The notes under the pieces: generated by a model
What the model saw: only the letters and a program-made list of their open reading frames with translations
The model's database searches: none
What the model was told of the DNA's origin: nothing
Assembly (NCBI RefSeq): GCF_036324505.1
Contig: NC_086368.1
Location: 22,932,378-22,996,377 of the forward strand
Source: Eleginops maclovinus
Lineage: Eukaryota; Chordata; Actinopteri; Perciformes; Eleginopidae
DNA length: 64,000 bases
Direction: 5' to 3'
Translations under genes and position numbers: made by a program
Shown: positions 37,701 through 52,700 of the stretch, in pieces
Position numbering within the stretch: the first letter of the stretch is position 1
Layout: every line of letters starts with the position of its first letter

Positions 37701-40700
37701 AGATATTGCTAGCACAAAATGGATTACATTCATACTCAAACATACATTAATTCTTATGTCTTAATAATCTTACCATCTATATTATAAATGTTTTGTGTTT
37801 CTATAACTAACCCATTTCCCCTGCTACTCATCAAAGATATGAACCATCTTTACCGTCAAACAGAATTCCCTATTAGCTTATAACGACCTAGAGATCCCAG
37901 CTGAATAGATCTAACAGACTCCAAACAGCAACACACATTTGATTGAACACTGCCTCAGAAAAATACTATCAACTTTCATCCACAGCTTCACATAAGATCA
38001 AATGCTTGATTTCCTTTAGGTGAGCAATGATCATAAGCACATCAGAACAATCAACATCAGGCTTGTATAGGCCCGCTCCAAGGAAGAAGATCTATGGGAC
38101 TTGAAAGATATTGATGATGGTTAACTTGACAAATCAGAATGCACACATCTGTCAGTAAAACTGGTTTAACTTTCCCTCCTGAGATCAATGAGAAGGAGCT
38201 TTACATCAGCACTCAATTATCACTGTGATTGTGGGTTACGTCTCCTGCAGACACATATTATCAGGAGATTCAATTGTTGTGAGACAATTTTTCACTTTAA
38301 CCAGCTGCTGACAGAAAGCAAGTACGTGTGAGTGTGAGATTTACACCTAAATTGCAAGTCTGACAAGTCCTCAACTCCAGAAAAGCCTCTTAGAAAACAA
38401 GGCCTATGCCTTTTGGGTATTGTATTAAGTTGAAAGCAGCAGTGTAATTGAGAAATACCCCCAAAGGGAACATAAAGTACCTCTTATCTCATCTTACCAT
38501 GAAACAAGTGGAACCTACTTCAAGTGTATTTGAGAACTTGATGTTAAAGGGTTCAGGAACAATGTCCCATTCAGCACTGTCACCTGAAGAAATGTCCTTA
38601 TTATATGCAGATATCCCCATTTCTAATGCATAGGCAATCTGCATAAGTACCCATAACCTTGCCACACGATTGAGTTGAAGCAGTTGGCAATGTTTTTGTA
38701 TATCTGTAAACCATGACAGATTCAGAAACTATCATCAAGATTAAAGGAACAATAAGTAGGGATAGTTCCTCCTACAGCGCTACCTATTCATAGTAGCTGC
38801 TTTGCATTCGAGGAGCGGTATCACGGAAGGTGTGATGTTCCCTCTATAATTTGGTCGGTATCACATTAAACATAGCTGTTTCTTGTTCTTTTTAAAGCAT
38901 GATTTTGTTGTGTTCCTGACAGGTATAGCTCTCTGCGCCCTCCCCATGTACCTGGGAGAAATTACGCCGAGACATATCCGAGGATCCATTGGCCAGTTCA
39001 ACTCCATATTGATCTGCTTCGGCGTTTTCACAGGACAGGTGCTGGGGCTGCCCGAGCTGCTGGGACAGGTCAGTGTTGTCGGAGATTGTAGACTGTAGGA
39101 ACAAATGGGAGAAATATCTGGTATGGTATCTGAACACTTTTGTGTGATAAAGCTGGACGGAGGATTTATGGATTGTGTTCATCATGACATACTTTAGTTT
39201 CTTACCAGTAGAAAACATAGTCATTGATTAACTTTTGTGACATGAAGAAATGTGTTTATTTTCTAAATACCATTCTTCTGAAAGCCTTGCAACTACTTTT
39301 TGTGCCTATAATATATCTTCTTCAAGTGTCTTTTCTCTCTTGACTTTAAATAAATATAGGTTTGCCTCGGCTGCATTCCTGTTTGCCTCTGGCGTTCAGC
39401 CATCGTGAATGATGTTGTATTGATTTCAGAATCTTCTTTAAACCACACTGGTAGAATGAATAGCGCCAAACACAAATGGCAAACTTTGATAATCCTAAAG
39501 GCATGGGAAAAACTGAGCAGTGGGGAAGGATGGGGATACATAGTGAAGTAATCAGTTAATTAAAACTGTAAACTGTTTGTTTGGGGAATTTGAAGCCTGT
39601 GCTGTCCTGTCCCTGTTTTGCTTGTTTTCCTCGCTGTCTTGTGCTGCCAATGGATGCTGCTTCCAACTCTGCTGAAGCATCAGTTTATAGGCATTTCTCC
39701 AAAATATCATCCTTCAGCTCTAATCAGTTACCAACAATTCCATTCTGAAATCCCTTCAGATTTAAGTTGCATCTTGAGTCTTGTAATTCTTTTGAAATGC
39801 ACATCTCGAGTTTGACAACCACAGGGACGCTCATGTGATATCAATTTGTGGTTTAAATGCCAATCATTTTTTATCCATCAGTAGAGACGTAAAGACCTCC
39901 TCCGTGCAGCGACAATGTAGCACAGCGTTTCATTTCATCTTGACACCGTACTCGAGAGAAAAAAAGACAAAGATCTCCACATGCTCTTAATGATTTCCCT
40001 TAACTTTTCTTCTGAGCAGATCTATAGCATGTGTCGTCTGAAGCCACTTGGGTAATAAAGTCACGTTTTACCCTGCACAGTGTTTGATTGGTTCTATCTG
40101 TCCCGTGTTTCAATAAGATAGCAGCAGGTATTCTCAATCACACCTTGTTTACCCTAGAGCGAATGTTTTCCACTTACCCTTCCTTCTCACCTCAATGCCC
40201 ACAGCTGACTCGGCCTACTGCTGTGACACTTCCATGACAGGGATCAAGTCGTGCTTGATATACCTTATAATCCATGTGCTAGATATTCAGTTTATCTTCA
40301 AGAGTTTAGAAGAGACATTAGCCTAAGGCACTTGTGCTTTCAAAGCCAAATTCACATGGGCTATGTTAACAGAAAGACCATGATATAACACATTCCTTGC
40401 ATAATCTGTTCACTTAAGCTCACTGCCTGTCAGTGTATCCAACGATTAATGGCTGAATGCATTTCCAATCTTTAACCACAAAATTGGCAATTAGATCTTT
40501 GGCTGCTTCTGATTATGTGATGAAATATCAATAAGCAAGACACCGAACCCTTGGTTTCTCCCTAAGGGCTAGCTAGAGCTCTGACACCAAGATGTTTAAG
40601 ACAATAGATTCTGACATAATTCACAATAATAATACAATGTTTGTATTGTTTAATGAAAGGTAAATGGTTAAAATGCCGTGCATTTATAGTTGTACTGGCT

Positions 40701-43700
40701 AATACATTCAGTCATTGTGCAAGTTAACGAAATGCTCAACATCACCACGTTTGGTTTCCTGGAGGTCTTTCTTTACTTGTTCCTGGTGTATACAGTCTCA
40801 AATCCGCTCAGTTAGACTGGTAAAACTGCCTTTTGAGAATTTTCTTATACACAATGAAAGACTTTTAAATACCATATTGTGTTTAAGAAGAGCGAATACC
40901 ATTGTTGTTATCTGTTCTTGACTGAATTATGCAAATGTTTTTTACATTAACCACAGCAACAATGAGACAAGATTGCATGGTACTGCACGGCTCCTGTATT
41001 TCTCCACGTAATCGTGGCTTTGAAGCATGTTATCAAATGCAAACAGACTGCATCCACATCCTGTTTTGTTCGGTGCTTATACTTTGTACTGTAACGTATG
41101 TGTGGAACACAGTATTGCACATATCCAGCTGTTTGATCATTACGGTTGTAGGAGTTTGAGTAACGTGAGACAGACGCGGAACAGGAGAACTGATTACAGA
41201 GGAGAAAAGGAATGGACATTTATGAGAATATCAAGCAACTTTGTATCTTTTCTTTATTTGTTTTGTGCCAACATGCTCAAATGATGTCATTGCACTCAAG
41301 CTAACCTGATATTATCAGATGTAAAACCTCTCTGTGCTGGCTGGGCCATTATTGTCCTATAGGGAGAGCTGGGTAACATGCCTCCTTCATGAATTGGCTC
41401 CTTCTGCATCTCCTCCATCAATTGATCATTTATAGATAGAAAAACACAGGCTCTGAGCTTTCCTTAAATAACAAACTGACTGACTGACTGACTGACGGAC
41501 GGACGGACGGACGGACAGATGGACGGACAGACCATCAGTTTTCAATCCAACCAAAAAGGATTTAAGAGCAACACAGATATTTCTAAGCCAGTGAATTTTG
41601 TATCAAGCTGCTTTTGAATTATTTCTATAGGCCAATGCCCATACTGCATGAAGGAATAGTGATGTGATTAATCTGTTTTCTGTCAGCTTCTTCCCTTCTT
41701 TTCCACAATTTTGGATTAAACATGATTGCCATCTTCTAAGCCTCTAAAATGTAAAGCAATTCAATTTATTCCTGCTTAAATCAATGTTTCCTTTCAAAGC
41801 AATCCTTACTCTCTTAAGCTTTGAATCCCCTCGTCTAGCTATAGTTGTATTGTTTTTAAAGGTCAAATGCTTTGAATTGGTCAAATCAAAGAGGATTGAG
41901 GAAATTCTCCAAGCCTATTTTTCTTATTTGTCACTTTGTGCTGACATTTGCACAAAGGCATATTGTCCAAGCTTACAGCAAAGCCGTTACTCATTTTTTA
42001 TTTATGAATATTGCTTCGTCTAATCCATCATTTCAACCTGCAGTGCACCTTTATAAATATCATATGGAGTCTTCACGCCGCCTCTGTTATGTATTCTTGT
42101 CACCTATGCCACAACCTTCAGGACCACGAGAATCTTGGACATAAGTCAGTACAATGGCACATTGATATTTGCTAGCCTTTGGTTACGAGACTCAAACACG
42201 TTTCTCTCTGTGGAGGCTTCTGTTAGTGGGAGCCGTTCGAAGATGACACTCTTCGTGGGGGTGCACAATGGTGATAAGCTTTGACAAATGATTATTATTT
42301 TAACCTTAATAGCCACTGACCTTGTCCCAGTAGGGAAACATGTTTATTACAGCCTCACATCCAGAACAGGCTTATAGTCGGTCTGTCACCGGACTCCCCC
42401 TGAGACACTGAATGCAGCCGCATGCTTAAAATGCAGCTTACTATAGAAGCATTGCTCCATGGCAATAATGTGCCTTTGACTATACTCTATATCCTCCATC
42501 AGAACCGGCTTCAGAGGACTGTGTTAATGGGCAGAAGAAGAAAAAATCGATGGTTCTTATATGTGGAGATGCTCCCTGTAGTGCAATTCATTTTAGATGC
42601 TGGTTTTCAAGTTATTACTGGAGTGATAAGGTATGTTTTGTTACCTTGATATTACAGTAAGTACCGTGTATACTGCATGTGAACCTTTTCAGCTCCTCAC
42701 AATTCAACAATAAAGTACTATTAGAAGAGTATTATGTACATCCACACATTGGAAAGGAGCAACAGTAGCCAAGCATTTAGTGTTTTTACAACTCTCCTTT
42801 GAAAAAGTACTTGGAAAGGCCTGTGTTTGGTGACAAGCTCATTTACTTTATTTCAGTCAATGAAATATCTGTTAGAAAATATGGTATTGTTAACATTTTA
42901 TTTTGAAAAATAGGTTCTGTTTAGTCACATTATATTAAAGGTGAAGTTCAACAGGGTTAGGGCATTCACTTTCTTTCTGAGAGTTAGATAAACAGATTAA
43001 TACCAAATACTGGTGAAGTAAGAGAGTTTAGCTTACAGGAAACAGGGTGCATGATTCAATGCATTTTCAGAAAGTCAAAGTCCACTTTATTGTCAAAGTT
43101 TCCACATGTGTTATACATACAGAACATTGAAATACCGTTTCTGGCAGTCCCACAGTGCAAACATAAACAAGAACTTATAACATAAAAAGATAAGAGCGTA
43201 GAAAAAAAAGTAATATATACAAATGTTCGACTCAAAACAACCAAGTCAGTTATTTGTGGGCTGACTGTCATAAAAAAGAGTCAGCAAGCAATTTCGATTT
43301 GGCTTTCCTTCTCATATCAAATGTATGCTCATATGAATATGCAGACCCTATCTGCGTATCTGCATCGTAAGACTGGACCTTTTAGAGGGGCTTAAAGAAA
43401 CAGGCACAGAAAATGAAGATTTTAGACAGAGGGTGTATACAGGTATGTTCAGACAGTCCGTGTGAAAAAGATGCTTTTTTGAACAGAAAAGCATGTTAGC
43501 ATGTTCTTGTAGGAACCCATAAGTATAATGAACCTGAAAATGAGTATGATATGTTCCCTTTAATATCTTCAGACTACGATAGCACGCAACCGCAGGGGCC
43601 AGCTGTCAACTTGTTCTTCCAGCAGACCATTGGAAAAATGGCTTAGAGAGGAGCTGGCATTCATTACAAGCAGCTAAAAGCAGAGGGATGATAGGCTCTT

Positions 43701-46700
43701 CTTCAGATCCTGGCAGATCTATGTAGCGGAGCCTGAGATTCTGGTGACTTAGATTTGGATTTTATAAGTATTAAATGTGAAAGGGTCGTTGTGTTTATCT
43801 TTTTAATACCAGAAAAGATTTAGCCTCACATAATTGGCTGACTTTTGAGCCACAACTAGAAACAAAGTTTAAAATGAAAAGCAGAAAGTGGAGATGCCAT
43901 TTTTTAAAACTTTGGATTTCCATAATTTGCCATGTCAAATGCATCTCTGGATGGAGTAGAAAGAGGAAACACAACTTTTAATATACATACTGTTCTCACC
44001 ACTTAATTACTCTTCCAGGATAAGAGAACGTTTAAATATAAATATTAGTTAATCTCTTTTTTTGCTGTAATGCACCTTGTAATCCATCACACATTAGTAT
44101 CCAACCAGCTTACAGTGAGTGACAGCCACTTTAATTTCGCCGCCCACTGTGGAAATAAAGATTTGCTTTTAACTGTTGCTGCCTGTAAGACTAAATAAAG
44201 ATTTGTACTGAGCAGGTTCACTTCTCAACTGGGGAATGGTTTGTCAAGGTAAAGTAATTAAGACTGACCTAACACAGATAATATTGACTTGTATAATTGG
44301 ATACGTCACCGATGTCGGCTACCTGACATGTTCATTACCTCCACCTGAGAGGCTACTGTTTCATACTATCCCTTTTTTTGGCTTTGTGTAGAGCACATCA
44401 TCCTCTGTTTCCATCACCCAGCCCGAGACAAAGGTTTGTTTATTCCTTTGCCTCGCCGGATGACATCCTGTAGCCTTTCAGAGGAGATCCTTGAAAGGAA
44501 AAACTGCGAGGCTTGTTGAAAACAACAATAAAAACGAAAAATTCTGCTTTGTTTATTTTACTGTAAACGAATTTCCCTGAGGTCATAGCAGGGATTTCTG
44601 AGCAGCGATTTCTTTTTTCAAGAGGGATGATGGGATCAGGGCCCAGGAGGGCCACACAGCATGGCTAAAACAGCCAGGCCGAAATATATACAGCTATTGG
44701 TTCACACATAAGGTCTGTGTTTTGTCTGTAATGTAAAACAAGCCTGAGATTGTGTGTGTGTGACACAGATAAGTCTAACCTGATTAGGCATTGAATGTTG
44801 GATTGTGTTTTCACCAGAAACTGTCAATATATTTACATCTACATGATCTTAACCTCCCTTGGTAAAGACCTTTGTTTTCATTGGGATTTTTGTTTGTTAG
44901 TGCAAATACTGTCAGCTGCCAGTAATAATGTGCTGTATATCATTCGTACCAGACAATTTCAAGTAAAAAATGGATTTCTTATAACATGCATATATTACAG
45001 TGCATGCAAATTCAGAAAATTCAATTCTTTGTGTGTCACAGCAGTCGTGAAGAGGTCGGATCTAAACGCCCACTCTCATCTCCAGCTGGGATAAGACGAC
45101 CCACAGATCAGTGCAGCGTGCTTACATTAACACAGCTCAGCGAGGATTTAGTGCAGAGAGGATCATAGAGAAGTTGGACTGTTACCAGTGTTGACAAACT
45201 TATTATCAAGCGGAGGCAAAAAGGCCAACATCTTACTTTTTTCTCGTAGTTGCAACATACAAATAAATAGGTGATGATTCACTATATAGTTTATTTTATT
45301 ATTCAACATTAAAATGAAAGATTGTTGGATATGTTACTTAGGACCTTTCACATTTCTTCATTAATTAAAAAAAAAATCTTGTGTTCCTCAAGGCACCAGT
45401 GAAGAGTGAAATTCACCCCCCACTGTGCTGCCAATTGCCGCGCAAATTGCTCATGTCTATTTGAACAACATATTTAAATTAGGTAACGTAATTATGTTTG
45501 GTGAAAAATGCAAAAGTGCCTCACTGCAAAAGCATTCAAACTCACAAAGATCAGCGCTACACGCCACACGCAGTTACAGTCAAATGACTTGCGTTCTCAG
45601 AGAGTCGGTGGTAACTAGAGCTCATTTATAATGAGTGTCACGCCCAGACTTTCAAACATAGAATTATATATTTTTTTTCCTCTGTGTCAAGTGATGCCAT
45701 GTTCATTTAACAGTCTGAAGGTATGAGTTGGAAAACACACACCGCACTGGGAGAGTGGGATAATAAATCCCAAACAGGGTTTCTCTCTATTGTTTGTGAT
45801 AATAGCTATAGAGACCATAAGTGTTCCCCCCCCCCCCCCCCACAGGCTGTAAACATGTTAATTTATGCTCTGCAGTTCGGCAATTTAACATGGGGGTCGA
45901 AGGGGATTGAGTCTTTTAGGAGCCAGCCTCGAGTGGCAATTTAAGAAGCTTCAGTTTTGCCTTTGTAATGTAGGCTTCTTTTTTCAGCCTCAGAGTTGGA
46001 CTCTTGCTAAAAATCCCAACATTTCCTTTTGCGGTTGATGGAGACTGAAAACTGAGGTATAAACATTATTAATATTGAACAGAACAGAAACAGGACTACT
46101 GTGCAAATGTTGCTCCTTGTTACTATGTCTACATAAGCAACTGTTAGGGTTCACCATATCACCTTTAAATAATACTGCCTGAATGTATATGTTTTATTTC
46201 AAATCTGCTGGGGATTTGAATTTCTGCTGCCACAATGTTGGAAGTTGCATTGTACCGTACAGCACAGCATATATTTGACTCCCTAAACTGAAATGATATT
46301 ATACAAAGTGTGTGTAGGATAGCTTTGCAGCCCAGGCTGAATTAAAGAAGTTACATTTTAATTTAAAGTTTTACAGACTGACAGCTTTTTGTTCACCATG
46401 CGCAATTTATTCATCAACAGACTTCATATGAGTTCAGAGTTTTTCTCCTCAAAGTGTTCGTCCAAATTCTCTCCATAACTACAACAATCTCCAGCATGGT
46501 GGCTCAAGTGAACTCATTAAGACTAGATCTGCCCAGTACATAAAGCTGTGCATCCTATTTCCTGAGGGCGATGTTGTTTACACGAAGGCTGTTTGTGTTT
46601 GCAGTACATGAGTCATAGATCCATTTTGGTGCATGATGGCGTTGACCTTCATCATCACATCTCTTCTAGTAATAATAATAGTCCCAGGGAAATGAGGACA

Positions 46701-49700
46701 AAACTGACTCAATGCTTTCAATAAATACTTTATCAAATACGATTTGTTGTTTCAAATTAAACATTTTGGGTAAAAATACTATATTTTCCAGAATGATGAT
46801 TTAAAAACCAAGGTCATGTCAAACTAAGGAGGTGCTCTTTGCTGTTGTTGCCCGTGCAGACAATTTAGCAAATATACCAATTATGTTTAATTTTGCAGGC
46901 TTAATAAATATTAAACATCTGAGACAGTATATGACTAAGTGCGTCCCTACAAATGCAATATGTTGTTTATGTTATCTGCATCCGTGTAGTCTCTATTCCC
47001 TCCTTAACAAAAGACACACCTTCCTCCATTTCTGTGCTTGAAGATTTCTCGGTACATAGATTTCTTCTGCATTTACCTCTTAATCAGCAGATCATTTTGT
47101 ACTTCACCTGTCATGGAAGTGACTGAAATATGTATCAAGTCCATTAAGGCAGAAATGCTCTTGACCAATGTCACCTCTCCCCTCTAAACATATGTAAATT
47201 AATCTAAATTTGGGACAGGAGGGAAAGTTCCACCACAGTTTCCTTACAATAATTATCATTTATAATTGTTATATTAGTTGGAATATAAGGGGGAAATACT
47301 TTAACCACAATACAGTTGATATTTATGTATTCAGTTATTATTCCTGGAGACATTTCACATATTCACCCATTTGCATCCAGAGCCTAACAAACTGTAATTG
47401 CTTATTTAATGCAGCCTCTCACTCATACACACATTTCAACCTTTCTTGCTTTAGAGAAACATATGAATTGCATCACTTTCAGACAGTTAGTCTTATACAA
47501 TGCTTTCACATTCAGAGGATTCCGTTAAGCCTGTTTCCTCCTCAGATGGTAACTCATTATAATGTTGCATTTAACCTTACTATCATGACTGCTTGCAGAA
47601 ATTCTTAATGAGAGTATCATGTGCATCCAGTTTATTCCAAGGATCAGTTTCATCTCACGTCTTTGTAAAGTATCGCATAAATTCATTTTTTTTGATGAGG
47701 TTCTTGTGTTGATCTTTTTGACTGCAGGAAACTAGATGGAGCTACCTGTTTACCTTCATGGCATTGCCGGCGGTACTGCAGCTGTGTGTGATGCCCTTCC
47801 TCCCCGAAAGTCCTCGCTACCTGCTGATAGAGAGGAGGGATGAAGCTGGAGCAGAAAGAGGTATTGTAAGCGCTACAGAAACACATGTGCCATCCCTCTC
47901 CTTCAATCTGCAGAATGCATAAAAGCTGCCACATGAGGATTCAAATACATTGTGCTTGTAATGTTTAATGCTGGTCTTTATACCAAACACATCCACACAC
48001 TTCTCAGGCTTAAAACGTGATTCTATAGGGAAAGAGTACAAATGACTATAGTATATCTGCAGGGGATTGATAGAGTTATTTACCAGGAGCACAGGCTCAT
48101 TTCCCCATCTCTGGGCTTATGGCTTTAACAGTGTTTCAGTTTCTGCTCAGTTTTCAAAAGAGTGTTTCTCTGTGCATACTCCTAAAGGATAAGGGTTAAG
48201 TTCTTTGTTGCAGTAAAGCAAGAGTCACACATGCACATTGAAATAATTATTCCTGTTCATATGAGACAGTGCCCTGTAGCTTTCATGAGCAGATATTAAA
48301 GGATCAAGCAGTTTTACATGTTTTATCACTTTGTTATGTTGCATTTAAGACGGGAAAGTATTATAAGAACCTTTAAAAGCAGTGCAATGTACTTGCTACG
48401 TGTGTGAATTAATGTGGTTACATGATCTCAAATGACGCATCTTGCCAAACCAACACTTGCAAACTTCAGAGACCTCATGGGAGAAACTATCATGGGAGTT
48501 TCTTGAATATTAAAATGGCACGAGACGGCACAGCATGGGATAGATGCAGAGCTCAAACTGCATGGGTTTAAGAATCATGAAGAAAAATGTGATTTCAGAT
48601 GTGACTTTGATCTGTTTGGTCTCAGGGGTCGTTTCTCTACTTTGATGTCTATTCCAACACATTACAAATGGCGGCTTTGTGAAGATTAGGTTGCTTGTGG
48701 TACTCGTAATGCTAAATGTAAATAGAAATACGTACCAGTGATTGAGTCACAAGGTCAATGAATGTGACTGATCTCATAAGACTTAAGGGGGCATTGGTCA
48801 GAATCACAAGTTAACGCTTATCTGAGTGGGTTTACCAAGCGCCCTTTGAACTTACAAATGAATGAAATATCTAAGGTGAACTAGATATTCATTTCGAGCG
48901 TTACTTTGTAGGAAAGTTGCGCCATTGAATTTATGCCAACTTTGGCTATTAGCAGTTCAAAATTGCAATGTTCCCATTGATGTTAGGAATGCTATCATCG
49001 TACGACTATAGGGTGACCAGGTGTCCTGCTTTGATTGACAGTTGCCCAATTCAAACTTGGCTTTATCCAAAGGTGTTTAGAAAACACGAGAGGGCTATCA
49101 CCATAAACTCTGTCAGATGTCAATCAATCAACAGAGAATTGTATTTACTTATGGGTGTAGCCATGGGATTTGCCGGATTTGTTTTTTAATTGCGTACGGA
49201 GGTGAATACGTTTTGAAGCGCTGCTTACCCGAAGCGCCTCGCTCATAAAGAAAATATCGATCTGTGGATATTTTCCTCCTGAAACCAAAAGAGGATTACC
49301 AAACAGATGAGGTACCAGCAGTTTATTTAATCAACGTTTACCACACTGTGCAGGTGCATTTTTAGGGTTAGATAGACATTACATTTCAATCTAAAGCTCT
49401 TAGCAACGCAGTAACATGTCCAACACAAACGTGCTCTTTGTGCCGCTTATGGCTTGTTGGCACCTGGTCTCGCTATATGACTATGATCCTGAAAAGACGT
49501 CAAATTCTGATGATTTTCGGACAGGTTCTGCTCTCTTTTTTCCCCTATGATTTCTAAGCAGACTAATGGAAAACTGATATCAGTTCAAAGACATTAGCCG
49601 TAGACTTCCTCTCTCAAATCCCTTATTGCATCTCGCCTATTGGGATGTAAAATCCAAAACTTTATTTCTTTTATTTAAACTTTAAATTCAAGAAAGGTGC

Positions 49701-52700
49701 TTGCACTCTTGATGGAGCGCTTCTTATTTTAGCTCAATCTCAATTTGCCATCTGTCTTTGTAACTGGCTGCTCTCACCAAATAAATAATCCAACCCTGAG
49801 ACTGTTCAACAAATTGCAATCAGGAAATGTGCTCCTTGTCTTTTGAACTTACACAACAAACAAAGAGTGAAGTGAGCAATAAGAAAACTTTAAAAATCAA
49901 GCACTTGTTAAGTTTACAACTGTAACAAAAGTTTTCTGTGAACAATTTCAAGGGTGCTGGGACTGGCGGTCTGAAAAGCTCCCTGAGGGAAAGATGAGTG
50001 TCTGGCAAAAGGACATTTTGCTGGAACGAGTCTGAACAGCGCAGCAGATCGATGTTTTATCTTGTGTTACAGCGCTGCGGTTGAGGAATTGTTGTCAGCA
50101 TACTTGTATCTTGAGGGGTGGCCCTGTAGTGTCCTATTATCTTCACCGTGTTGGACAGGAACAGCATGTTCTCTTGCACCCCATCCCGTCTCTTGTCATG
50201 TTGTATATCTGTATTTATCCTGCCCCCCAATTATAGGTAAACACAGGTTTAAGAACAGAAAATGTTGTTTACTAAACGTCGTCCGGGGAATTGCCGAACT
50301 GCACTTAACTTTAGAAGCCTTGACTCCACTGTCTTCAGTATACTGTTTCTTTCGTACTGCAAAGCTTGGGATTTAATCCAGCAATGTTCTTTTGTGTCTT
50401 TTTGTTGTTGTTTCTCAGTTACGGACAAATCAGATTCTCTGTGACCTGTTGTTTTGCTCCCATTTTTGCCCCATAAAATATTCTTACCAAGCTATAAGTC
50501 TTCACTAAGCCACAACATCCTACAGCTGATTGGTAGTTAGAATGAAGATGGTTATTATCAATAACCCTATTAGTTTATTTTCAAGTCAATCCCAAAAAGA
50601 CCATCCGGGTGCCCTTAACAACTCACTATAGGGCATAAAATGTCAACAAAGCTGCAGCTAAAGATTATCCCATTTTTAAACAAAAGAAATACTTACTCCA
50701 GTTAGACTTACATCCACTACGAACTCCAGTTCACAGTTGTTTTAGGTAAAAATACTTCAAACTTGTAAAAAAGTTATATGTATTTTGAGACTAATGGGCT
50801 TGGGGCTGAGCACCAGAGGAGTGAAACTGCTCTATAGACTGACTATGCATTTTGGTTTTGGTCCCCTTATGAAAAACTATAAGAAATATATAGCAACGCC
50901 ATGCTTGACTTTAAAAATTCAACCAAAAATGCCTCTGGATCAACCCTATTTTCAGTCACATTCTGAACCTCCTAAAATATTTAACATCTGTGTCAATGTT
51001 AGTTTTTATGCCAGAGCAATGTTGCCATTTTTCAAAAGGTCTAGCAGTCAGACTGGTGTGCACGCTGCTTGGGCTCACCACACCAACAATAAGGAGTGGA
51101 GCCTCACTCTCCTCCTGCAGGGAACATGAAAGAGATTGCCAAACGTGGGGACAATGACACTGTCACACATCGCATCTCCAAACATCAATATCATGTCAAA
51201 CAAGTGACAGCCCAGTATGATCCTGGATTAGAGCAGGTTTCCATAGTTTTTATCAGCGGGAGAGGCAATTGAATACTCATTTCCATATTCTCATCCCTGC
51301 GATAATTACATTGAGATAAGATGTCATGGTGGGAAACGTATTCTGGAGACAGAAGGATCTTTCAGCATGATGGGATCTGCACATGAATACACTTTTCAAG
51401 TTGTCTTGTGTTTTTATACATGAGATAAAACACATTGTCTTTATTGTAGATGAATATTTACCTTTTTACATCACTGTAATAGTTTTTTTTAAAGATATTT
51501 ACCATTCTCAAAGCTTAGACATTGGGAGGCAAGACGGTTGTTTTTATGGATGCTGCCATTTTTTGTTCGGAAATGATCTGTTAATATTTACAACACAGTA
51601 AAACATGGTTACATTGGTAAGTCCTGCTTACTCTGAACTCTATTCTGTTAATCTAGTATAGAGTTCATATGCAACTCTTTAGTATTGTTTCTGTCCTTCC
51701 TCTGGTTGCAGATTCTACGTAACATTTGTGGATTGAAAATCATTTTAATGAGTATTTCTGAAGTTTTTTTCCAACGTTTTTCCAAGATAGTTTATCAAAA
51801 ATATTGCCTAGGGTTCTGCCCCAAGAACAGATGTGTTTGCACTCACAGACACACACACATCCTTCATGTACCATGCCGCCCTGGAGACTCGGTCATGTCT
51901 TCCTGCCCCCTTGGTGGTCACTGTTCACACTGTCCGCCCCTTTCCACTACCACATCCTAATGACCTGCTTTTAGTCCTGCTCGGTGTACTGTATATGGAT
52001 TTGCTATTCTAGGTCGTGTCCTTAGCCTGTACCCACCTCGAATTCCCATAACTCCAGGGATAGTAAAAAGGATTAAAGTGAGTAAAGAGGTTCCTTTAGA
52101 CCCACATATTCCCTCCAGTCTATCACCTTCAAGTTCAAACAACCTTCAACTGGCGCATCTGAAAATGATTAGCAGAAACACGATCAGCTATGCACATGTT
52201 GAATATCAATGCATTTCAGTTTTTTCCCGCCTGTTGACTGAGAGATAAAAATATAACAAATGGCGATTTTGTTACATTTATAACATTACATAACCTTAGC
52301 CAAAGAGACTTACTTAATAAGTTCATTCAACCATGGACAAAGCCACTCAAAACTAACAATCCTGCAGGTACATTAGCGATCCATAGTTCAAACCAGTTTA
52401 AGTGCTATTACATTAGCTTCAATTTAAGCCTCATTTTTCTAAGTGCTACGTACAGAAGAGAGAAGAGAGAGTCTTCTTTTATTGTCCAAGATGCAGTGAA
52501 CACAGGTTGTTTTTCAGTCTGCGACAGGAGATGTTTAGACTTTCTGCTGTCCTAATATCACTCGTTCCACCCTTATGGAACCAGGATAGCAAACAGGCGT
52601 TTTTTGTTGGGGGGTTTCTTGGTCCCACTTGACATGAAGAAGCAGCGAGCTGATCGGTCGATGCGGAGAAAAAGAGCAGGCTTGAGTTATTGAAAAACAA

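Larger units (their letters stand above)
39069..47727 (+). other. slc2a9: slc2a9 intron 5
   Basis: 8.7 kb. Holds a GACT/GACG tetranucleotide run, a probable retroelement tail (43070-43225), a family A remnant (43378-43562) and a C16 run (about 45826-45841). No exon was recognised. The 132-codon open frame at 47210-47608 looks like chance. Confidence 0.6.

Noticed and set aside
45826..45841. C16 run as a regulatory quadruplex
   Set aside because: A single homopolymer run without separated G-blocks; treated as simple sequence and possible sequencing slippage.
47210..47608. 132-codon open frame before slc2a9 exon 6
   Set aside because: Composition is low-complexity and AT-rich; it ends before the true exon and shares no frame with it.
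50785..51129. 114-codon open frame in slc2a9 intron 6
   Set aside because: Inside an intron, no recognisable family, non-ATG start; no support as a gene.
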